This document shows, piece after piece, positions 16,274-22,982 of a DNA stretch of 64,000 nt. Every line of letters begins with the position of its first letter. The first letter of the stretch is position 1. Position numbers and translations under genes: made by a program. The notes beneath the pieces were generated by a model. That model was given only the letters and a program-made list of their open reading frames with translations. It ran no database searches and was not told the origin of the DNA. Location of the stretch: positions 1-64,000 of the forward strand of contig JAJRQI010000012.1 in assembly GCA_024280335.1 (NCBI GenBank). Direction: 5' to 3'. The stretch comes from Deltaproteobacteria bacterium (lineage in GTDB: Bacteria > Desulfobacterota > Desulfuromonadia > Desulfuromonadales > Geopsychrobacteraceae).

Positions 16274-17455
16274 ATGTTTATCACACCGTCCGTCGTGTCT
16301 TTGAACGCACCTGAAAGACCTCTCAAGTCTGCCAAAAACAAATCAACCTTGCCCGGATCATCTGTCCAGCCACGTGCTGCCACCGCAATTGTCTATTGTG
16401 AAGCTAATTTTGGTGAGATAGACGGCAAAACGGCCAATGGCCTGATCAGACGCTCAGAGAAGTATAAAATTCTTTCGGTTATCGACAGTAAAAAAGCTGG
16501 CCTTGATACTGGTATGGTCCTCGATAATAAGCCGAATGCGATTCCCATCTGTCGCGATCTCGCTGACTCACTGGCACAGGCTGGCTCTGTCCCTGATTTC
16601 TTCATTTTCGGCATGGCTCCATCGAGCGGCATGCTCTCGAAGCACGAGCGTGGTCTGATGCTTGAGGCGATGAGCCACGGGATGAACATCGTCAACGGTC
16701 TGCATGAATTTCTCAACGATGACCCGGTCTTTGCTGCCGCGTGTCTCGCCAGCAAAGTGGAAATTATCGACGTCCGCAAACCCCGCGACAAGAAAGATCT
16801 GAACATGTTCAGCGGACGGATCGCCGAAGTCACCTGTCCGGTTATCGCTGTGCTCGGGACTGACTGCGCTATCGGCAAACGCACCACCGCCAACATAATC
16901 ACCAGCGCCCTCAATGAAGCGGGCATCAAAACGGTGATGATCGGTACCGGACAGACCGGGTTGATGCAGGGGGGCCGCTACGGGGTTGCGCTCGACGCGG
17001 TACCCTCACAATTCTGCGCTGGCGAGCTGGAAGCGACTGTCGTCAAGGCGTTCGAAATCGAGAGTCCCGATGTCATCGTTGTCGAAGGACAAGGCGCACT
17101 GAGTCATCCCGCCTTCTCCACCACGTCTTTTATCCTCCGCGGCTGTTGCCCTAACGGCGTTGTGTTACAGCATGCGCCACGGCGTAGCGAGCGCTGTGAT
17201 TTTGAAAAAATGCCGATGCCGACGCCAGCCAGTGAAATCAATCTTATCGAGACCTTTTCCGATACCAAAATCATCGGCCTGACGATCAACCATGAGAACA
17301 TGAGTGACGCTGAGGTGAGCGCGGCAATCACCCGCTACGAGCAGGAACTCAAGATTCCGGTCACAGATGCGCTGACCCGTCCGTCTGAGCGTTTGGTGGA
17401 AATGGTGTTTGCAGCCTTCCCTCTTCTCAAGGGAAAACAGGCCGCTAACGCATGA
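16274..17455 (+). CDS. DUF1611 P-loop protein (DgcN-like)
   Basis: A 393-residue member of DUF1611 (COG3367). The N-terminal half (about 40-180) is a Rossmann-like DUF1611_N domain ('AIVYCEANFGEIDGKTANGLIRR', broken here by family variation). The second half starts with a P-loop 'VLGTDCAIGKRTTANII' (about residues 193-209) and includes 'VIVVEGQGALSHPAF', with 'GQGALSHP' typical of the family. From memory, DUF1611 includes DgcN, reported as a D-glutamate N-acetyltransferase acting before an N-acetyl-D-Glu racemase (DgcA). Here the partner is a PLP racemase-family gene instead, coupled by a start-stop overlap. AAAGGAG precedes the ATG. Confidence 0.85.
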   Translation: MFITPSVVSLNAPERPLKSAKNKSTLPGSSVQPRAATAIVYCEANFGEIDGKTANGLIRRSEKYKILSVIDSKKAGLDTGMVLDNKPNAIPICRDLADSLAQAGSVPDFFIFGMAPSSGMLSKHERGLMLEAMSHGMNIVNGLHEFLNDDPVFAAACLASKVEIIDVRKPRDKKDLNMFSGRIAEVTCPVIAVLGTDCAIGKRTTANIITSALNEAGIKTVMIGTGQTGLMQGGRYGVALDAVPSQFCAGELEATVVKAFEIESPDVIVVEGQGALSHPAFSTTSFILRGCCPNGVVLQHAPRRSERCDFEKMPMPTPASEINLIETFSDTKIIGLTINHENMSDAEVSAAITRYEQELKIPVTDALTRPSERLVEMVFAAFPLLKGKQAANA

Positions 17456-18519
17456 TGGCCGCACCGAGGCTGGAGATCGATCTCAACAAAATCGGCCATA
17501 ACGCCCGTACTCTGGTTGAGCGCTTAGGCAAGCGTGGTATCTCGGTGACCGGCGTGACGAAGGCAACCCTCGGTTCCGCTGAGATTGCCGCCACGCTACT
17601 GCGAGCTGGGGTAAATGCCTTAGGTGACTCACGCATCGAAAATATCGAATCAATGCGTATTGGGCAGCAGTCAGCACCAATGACACTGATCCGTTCACCG
17701 ATGCTGAGTCAGGCGCAACGGGTTGTCAGGTATGCCAACCTAAGCTTTAATACTGAAATCGAGGTTATCAGAAGGCTCTCGATAGAAGCACAACAGGCAG
17801 AATGTAACCACGGGGTTGTGCTTATGGTCGAACTGGGAGATCTCCGTGAAGGGATCATGCCTGATGACCTGTTGGACTGCGTCCGCGAGACACTCAGCCT
17901 GCCACATATCGACTTCAAAGGGATCGGCACCAATCTCGCTTGCCGCAGCGGGGTCGCACCTGACGCCCGAAACATGGCAATGCTAACCGAGCTTGTGGAG
18001 CAGATCGAGACAACATTCGACTTGAGGATAGAGACCGTATCGGGTGGCAATTCTGCCAACCTGCAGTGGGCGCTCAGTGGTGCGGAGATTGGCCGGATCA
18101 ACGATCTGCGCTTGGGTGAAGCAATCCTGCTCGGCTGCGAAACCCTCCATCGGCAACCGCTCGACGGATTATACACCGATGCAATCGCGCTGATTGCTGA
18201 AGTGATCGAAGCGAAGGTCAAGCCAACTCTGCCATCAGGCCAAATCGCCCAAAATGCGTTCGGAGAGATACCAACCGTTGCTGACCGGGGTCAGGTCACC
18301 CAAGCCATCCTGGCGATAGGAAGGCAAGATACAGACCCGTGCGGCCTGCAAGCACCTGCCGGAATCGAAGTCATGGGGGCCAGCAGTGACCACCTCATTG
18401 TGGAATCAGACGGCGACAACCTCTCTGTCGGCACAGAAGTGGTCTTCCAACTGAACTACAGCGCGCTGGTCCGCTCGATGACATCCCCCTTTGTCACCAA
18501 GAACATGAAGCCAGCATGA
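17452..18519 (+). CDS. Alanine/ornithine racemase family PLP enzyme
   Basis: A 355-residue fold-type III PLP enzyme close to ornithine racemase (OrR) and YhfX-like proteins. The probable PLP lysine is K37 in 'GVTKATLG'. Other family marks are 'LGDSRIENI', 'VELGDLREGIMPDDL', 'GIGTNLACRSGV', 'VSGGNSANLQWAL', 'INDLRLGEAILLG', 'AILAIGRQDTDP' and 'MGASSDHLIVE'. Expected activity is interconversion of L- and D-amino acids (ornithine, alanine or similar). The ATG overlaps the TGA of the DUF1611 gene, so both proteins are made in step. The actual substrate is not known. Confidence 0.88.
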   Translation: MMAAPRLEIDLNKIGHNARTLVERLGKRGISVTGVTKATLGSAEIAATLLRAGVNALGDSRIENIESMRIGQQSAPMTLIRSPMLSQAQRVVRYANLSFNTEIEVIRRLSIEAQQAECNHGVVLMVELGDLREGIMPDDLLDCVRETLSLPHIDFKGIGTNLACRSGVAPDARNMAMLTELVEQIETTFDLRIETVSGGNSANLQWALSGAEIGRINDLRLGEAILLGCETLHRQPLDGLYTDAIALIAEVIEAKVKPTLPSGQIAQNAFGEIPTVADRGQVTQAILAIGRQDTDPCGLQAPAGIEVMGASSDHLIVESDGDNLSVGTEVVFQLNYSALVRSMTSPFVTKNMKPA

Positions 18520-18833
18520 CGCGTTACAACTTTTCAGGCTGTTTGCGCTGATACCCATATCCTATGACCAGTGTTCGCAAGACAAATTCGGCTTGTCAAA
18601 AATCAAGCTTTTACTTTTGAAAACGAGTTTCGGAACTATCCACCGACATTGCAAAAGTAGTAAGTTTTGACATGTCCCCGCCCCAATGCCTTCCTAGACA
18701 TCTTTGATTTAGTTCCGCATTGTTTGCAAAGTCAAAAATTTGGGAAAATCTAAAAATGATAGGCAACCCCGATAAAGAGGGGAAAGCCCACCCGGTTGCC
18801 GGATGGACTTTCCTGTGCCTGACTGACCCTTAT
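18520..18833. other. 314-bp convergent spacer
   Basis: AT-rich spacer between the racemase and nitroreductase genes with no supported gene. A weak GACAA/TTGTC stem lies at 18581-18597. The last 50 bases hold overlapping inverted repeats: CCCC...GGGG, GGCAACC...GGTTGCC and the long hairpin listed separately. Confidence 0.5.
18781..18813 (-). terminator. Long hairpin downstream of the nitroreductase gene
   Basis: GGAAAGCCCACCCGG (18781-18795) pairs with CCGGATGGACTTTCC (18799-18813) with two G-U type mismatches and a 3-base loop. It lies 20 bases past the nitroreductase stop and could terminate transcripts from both sides; U-runs are poor. Confidence 0.5.
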
Positions 18834-19397
18834 TTACTGTTCTGACCATTTTTCCCGGAAAACAATTTTTTCGAGCGGTTTCCGCGGCGGACCCTCTTTC
18901 GGTTCGGACAGTGGATAGCCAAGGGGAAACAGGCCGACGATGCGAATCTGTGCGGGGATGCCGAGCAGTTCGCGTAGTCGGGGTTCATCAAAAACACCGA
19001 CGAAAACCGTACCCAACCCTTGCGCATGTGCTGCCAGCATCAGATTCTGAGTGGCGATTCCCAGATCGGCCAGGTAGTAATTCTGTCCCCACAATTCACC
19101 CGAACGTTCCGGATCGGCGCAGGCGACGATGACCACCGGCGCCTGAGCAAGGGCTTTCTGTGCCGGGTTGGCTTGGTAACCCTTGGGCGCGAAATACTCA
19201 TCAACATAGGACAGTTCACTGATCTGTTCCCTGACCTTCCGGTTCTGTATCACAACAAAGCGCCAGCACTGCATGTTGGCCCATGAGGGCGCTTGACGGG
19301 CAGCTTCAAGCACCTGGTTGAGCTGTTCTTCAGTCACCGGTCGATCGGAAAATTTGCGAACACTTCTTCTGGTTCTAATTGCTTCAAGCGTCTCCAT
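18834..19397 (-). CDS. Nitroreductase family FMN oxidoreductase
   Basis: A 187-residue protein of the nitroreductase fold: '[20 protein letters not shown]' (FMN phosphate-binding Arg/Ser), '[20 protein letters not shown]', '[25 protein letters not shown]' and C-terminal '[27 protein letters not shown]'. Such enzymes reduce nitro groups, quinones or other electrophiles with NAD(P)H; some act as iodotyrosine or BluB-like enzymes, but nothing here narrows the substrate. ATG 19397 follows a GAGAGG site. It is a single gene. Confidence 0.88.
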   Translation of the reverse strand: METLEAIRTRRSVRKFSDRPVTEEQLNQVLEAARQAPSWANMQCWRFVVIQNRKVREQISELSYVDEYFAPKGYQANPAQKALAQAPVVIVACADPERSGELWGQNYYLADLGIATQNLMLAAHAQGLGTVFVGVFDEPRLRELLGIPAQIRIVGLFPLGYPLSEPKEGPPRKPLEKIVFREKWSEQ

Positions 19398-19526
19398 TTT
19401 TTTAACCTCTCGTCTGTTTTCAGAATGCTTGCCGCTGGATCCCGGAAAATATCCGAATCTGTTATTAATACCGCTCTGCCAGAGACTGAAGTGGGATATC
19501 AGCTGTTTCGGTGTTTTTACGACACA

Positions 19527-20225
19527 TCAATTAAAGCACAAAAATACCAGCAGGGTGACGGCTGAGCCGAGCACCGCACCGAACCAGACCTCTTTCGAGC
19601 TGTGGATTTTCATCAGCAGGCGACTGCGGCTGACCAGAATCGCCAGCAGCAGCACCATCATGCTGATCAGCAGGCCGCTGCCGGAAAACATCACCGAGAC
19701 AGCGACCGAAAAGGCGATCGCCGAGTGACCGCTCGGCATACCGCCATGCAACGGCGTACCACGATTGTAGCGGGCCTTGAGCAGCACCACCAGGATGACC
19801 ACCACCAGCAGCGCGCCGATCGGTACCGTGCCCTGCGGTTCGCGGACCAGGGTCGGCTCGCTGTCGAACAGCGTAAAGAGATAGCCGGAGAGCACCAGAT
19901 AGCCAAGGATCGCAGCGCCGATACTGGTCACCAGGACCGCCCCGGCGGCGATATCCTTGGTTCGCTTGGCCAGCTCGTGGTACTCGTCGGTGACCAGATC
20001 GACCAGCGTCTCGATAGCAGTGTTGATCAGTTCGGCGAAGATCACCAACAGTGCCGCCAGCACCAGCAGAAAAAATTCCAACGCTGTCACGCGAAAAAAC
20101 AGCGCCAACAAAAGGACCGCAAGGGCGGCAACAAAATGATAGCGCAGGTGGCGCTCACTCTTTACCGCCCAGAGAATCCCCTCGATCGCACAATTCAGGC
20201 TTTCTACCCAGTTTTCCGGTTTCAT
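19527..20225 (-). CDS. Fusion of DgkA-type lipid kinase with a PAP2 phosphatase domain
   Basis: A 232-residue membrane protein. The first about 120 residues are a diacylglycerol/undecaprenol kinase: 'CAIEGILWAVKSERHLRYHF', 'FAELINTAIETLVDLVTDEYHELAKRTKDIAAGAVL' motifs with the catalytic glutamates. The second half resembles PAP2 phosphatases: 'KARYNRGTPLHGG', 'MPSGHSAIAFSVAVS' and 'SRSRLLMKIHSSKEVWFG', the three PAP2 motifs, with motif 1 and 3 diverged. The enzyme may both phosphorylate undecaprenol (or diacylglycerol) and dephosphorylate a lipid phosphate, recycling the cell-wall carrier lipid. The two activities run in opposite directions, so one half may serve regulation or a different lipid. 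Confidence 0.88.
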   Translation of the reverse strand: MKPENWVESLNCAIEGILWAVKSERHLRYHFVAALAVLLLALFFRVTALEFFLLVLAALLVIFAELINTAIETLVDLVTDEYHELAKRTKDIAAGAVLVTSIGAAILGYLVLSGYLFTLFDSEPTLVREPQGTVPIGALLVVVILVVLLKARYNRGTPLHGGMPSGHSAIAFSVAVSVMFSGSGLLISMMVLLLAILVSRSRLLMKIHSSKEVWFGAVLGSAVTLLVFLCFN

Positions 20226-20375
20226 TCCTCTCCCTCAAGCTATTTCAGGCAGTTACCGATAACGATAGCAGCTGACGACAAAAGCACAATATCATTTACT
20301 TCGGTTTACTCGCCGGAGAAAACCGGGTAGGCTCTATACTTTCCACAATTTAATTCAACCAAAAGGGACAGCAGT

Positions 20376-21590
20376 ATGAGCAATGACCGGTTTGACGACG
20401 AAGAGCTGAATGAGGATGAGGAGGGTTTTGCCGAACTGTTCGAGGCCAGCCTGACCGAGGTCGGGCAACCGCTGGAGCGGGGCAAGAAGATCGAAGCGAC
20501 CCTCCTGCAGATCGGTACCGAATGGAGCTTTCTCGATGTCGGCCAGAAGGGTGAAGGGCTGCTGCTGACCAGCGAACTACTGGATGCCGAGGGTGAATTG
20601 CAGTTTACCGCCGGTGATAAACTCGGCGCCTACTTCCTCTCCCGTGACGGCGGCGAGCTGCGTTTCACCACCAAAATCGGCGGCAGTGGTTCCGGCACCG
20701 AGCAGCTCGAAGAGGCCTATCAGAGCGGAATTCCAGTCGAAGGGACGATCGAAAAAGAGATCAAAGGTGGTTTTGAGGTCAAGCTGCCGGGCAATACCCG
20801 CGCTTTTTGTCCATTTTCACAGACCGGCCTGCGCCAGGTTGAACCGGCGGAGTTGATCGGTCAGAGCCTGTCGTTCAAGATCAGTCAGTTCAGCGAGCGC
20901 GGTCGCAACATTGTCGTTTCCCACCGGGCGATTCTGGATGAAGAGCGCGCCCTGCAGCGCGAAAGTCTGCGCGAGACCCTCAAAGAGGGGATGGTGGTCA
21001 AAGGCACGGTCACCAATATTCGTGAGTTCGGTGCCTTTGTCGATATCGGCGGCATCGAAGGGCTGCTACCGATATCCGAAATCAGTTACGGTCGGATCGA
21101 GGAGATCAACGACTACCTGCACAACGGGCAGGAGCTGGAGGTCGCCATCAAGCGCATCGACTGGGAGAACAACAAATTCTCCTTCAGCCTGCGTGATACC
21201 TTGTCTGATCCCTGGAGTAAGGTCGGGACGATCTATAAAGCGGGCGGCAAGCACAGCGGCACCGTCAGTCGACTGGCTCAATTCGGTGCCTTTGTTACGC
21301 TGGAAGAAGGGGTCGACGGGCTGCTGCATATCTCCAAATTGGGAGAAGGTCAGCGGATCCGCCACCCGCAGGATGTCGTCAAGGTCGGTCAGACGTTGCA
21401 GGTGCTGATCGAAAAGATCGATCAGCAGGAGCGGCGCATTTCACTGGCGCTGGTCGGTCAGGAGGAGGAGCCCGGGGAGACCAGTTATAGTGATGCGCTG
21501 GCGACCTCTGCCGCCGGGTTCGGCAGTCTGGGAGATCTGCTCAAGGCCGGTCAGCAGAAGAAAGAGCGCAAGAGTAAAAAGCGCAGATGA
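20376..21590 (+). CDS. S1 RNA-binding repeat protein (ribosomal protein S1-like)
   Basis: A 404-residue protein with an acidic N-terminus (DDEELNEDEEGF) and four S1/OB-fold repeats, at about 35-105, 118-182, 205-273 and 288-360. Repeats 3 and 4 are the best kept ('VVKGTVTNIREFGAFVDIGGIEGLLPISEIS', 'HSGTVSRLAQFGAFVTLEEGVDGLLHISKL'), shown here only in part by name. It is shorter than canonical six-repeat RpsA, so it is a paralogue likely modulating RNA or translation. The C-terminus is lysine-rich (KKERKSKKRR). The stop overlaps the MFS start (ATGA). Confidence 0.85.
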   Translation: MSNDRFDDEELNEDEEGFAELFEASLTEVGQPLERGKKIEATLLQIGTEWSFLDVGQKGEGLLLTSELLDAEGELQFTAGDKLGAYFLSRDGGELRFTTKIGGSGSGTEQLEEAYQSGIPVEGTIEKEIKGGFEVKLPGNTRAFCPFSQTGLRQVEPAELIGQSLSFKISQFSERGRNIVVSHRAILDEERALQRESLRETLKEGMVVKGTVTNIREFGAFVDIGGIEGLLPISEISYGRIEEINDYLHNGQELEVAIKRIDWENNKFSFSLRDTLSDPWSKVGTIYKAGGKHSGTVSRLAQFGAFVTLEEGVDGLLHISKLGEGQRIRHPQDVVKVGQTLQVLIEKIDQQERRISLALVGQEEEPGETSYSDALATSAAGFGSLGDLLKAGQQKKERKSKKRR

Positions 21591-22978
21591 GTCAACCCTC
21601 CTCCCGCGGCGCGATTCTGTTTGCCGTCTGCATGGCACACTTTCTGATGCCGTTCATGATGTCGGCGGTCGGAGTCGCCCTGCCCGATATGGGGCGTGAA
21701 TTTTCCGCCAGCGCCATGCAGCTCGGGCTGGTCGAAACCAGCTACGTACTCTCAGCGTCGATCTTCCTGCTGGCAATGGGGCGTTTCGGCGATATCCACG
21801 GTCGACGAAAAATTTTCCAGTGGGGAATCCTCGCCTTTACCACCGTCGGCGGATTGATCTCCCAGGTCGGTTCGATCGAAATGCTGATCGGCCTGCGCTT
21901 TCTGCAGGGGCTGGGCGGAGCGATGGTGATGGCGACCACCTTCGCCATCGTCGTTGCGGTATTTCCAGCCAACGAGCGGGGCAAAGCATTGGGGATTGCG
22001 GTTGCCAGTGTCTATGCCGGAATCTCCTGCGGCCCCTTTTTCGGCGGTATGCTGGTCGCGGCCTTCGGCTGGCGAGCGATTTTTTATCTGGTCATTCCGC
22101 TCGGGCTGCTGACTTGGCTGATTACCCGGCTGAAGATGCACCAAGAGTGGGCTGAAGCGGCCGGTGAACCGTTCGACTGGCGCGGCCTGCTGGTTTACGG
22201 TCCATCCATCCTGCTGTTGCTGCTGGGTGCTTCCAACCTGAGTAAAGGCTGGTGGGCCTGGGGGCTGCTGCTGGCGTCGAATCTCGGCATCGGCCTGTTT
22301 TTCTGGCTGGAATCCCGCACCGAATACCCGCTGCTCAATGTCGAACTGCTGCGCAATAACCGGGTCTTTGCCTTAAGCAATCTGGCCGCACTGTTCAATT
22401 ACGCCGCGACCTTCGGCGTCACCTTCTTCTTGAGTCTCTACCTGCAATATGTCAAGGGAATGGGGCCGCATCAGGCCGGCACGGTATTGATTGTCCAGCC
22501 GCTGGTGCAGGCGCTCTTCTCCCCCTTTTGCGGTCGCCTCTCCGATCGAGTACCGGCCGGACTGATCGCCACCGGCGGTATGACCCTCTGCGCCGTCGGG
22601 CTGGCGGTTGCGGCGACCCTATCGGCCGATTCGTCATTGCTGAAGGTGGTTCTGCTGTTATTACTGCTGGGGGCCGGGTTCGCACTCTTCTCCTCACCGA
22701 ACGTCAACATCATCATGAGCAGTGTCGAACCGCGCTACCTCGGTATCGCTTCCGGTCTGAATTCGAGCGTACGCACCCTGGGGATGATGACCAGCATGGT
22801 GATCATCACCCTGATCTTTTCCTACCTGATGCAGGGGCAGCCAGTCACGCTGGAAACCCAAGCCGACTTTCTGGCCAGCATGCGTTTGGCGTTGTTGGTC
22901 TTCAGCGGACTCTGTGTTATCGGGATCGGCTGTTCGCTCGGCCGGGTCAAACATAGTGATTCGGCAGCGTTGCGCTGA
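21587..22978 (+). CDS. MFS drug/metabolite exporter (DHA2-like)
   Basis: A 463-residue major facilitator with about 14 membrane helices, the DHA2 pattern. Motif A-type 'AMGRFGDIHGRRKIFQWG' follows TM2, 'LIGLRFLQGLGGAMVMATTFAIV' follows it, and motif C-like 'GIAVASVYAGISCGPFFGGML' is in TM5. It probably exports toxic small molecules by proton antiport. The gene is translationally coupled to the S1-repeat gene, an unusual pairing, and ends 4 bases before the convergent hybrid kinase. Confidence 0.88.
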   Translation: MSQPSSRGAILFAVCMAHFLMPFMMSAVGVALPDMGREFSASAMQLGLVETSYVLSASIFLLAMGRFGDIHGRRKIFQWGILAFTTVGGLISQVGSIEMLIGLRFLQGLGGAMVMATTFAIVVAVFPANERGKALGIAVASVYAGISCGPFFGGMLVAAFGWRAIFYLVIPLGLLTWLITRLKMHQEWAEAAGEPFDWRGLLVYGPSILLLLLGASNLSKGWWAWGLLLASNLGIGLFFWLESRTEYPLLNVELLRNNRVFALSNLAALFNYAATFGVTFFLSLYLQYVKGMGPHQAGTVLIVQPLVQALFSPFCGRLSDRVPAGLIATGGMTLCAVGLAVAATLSADSSLLKVVLLLLLLGAGFALFSSPNVNIIMSSVEPRYLGIASGLNSSVRTLGMMTSMVIITLIFSYLMQGQPVTLETQADFLASMRLALLVFSGLCVIGIGCSLGRVKHSDSAALR

Positions 22979-22982
22979 CCGG

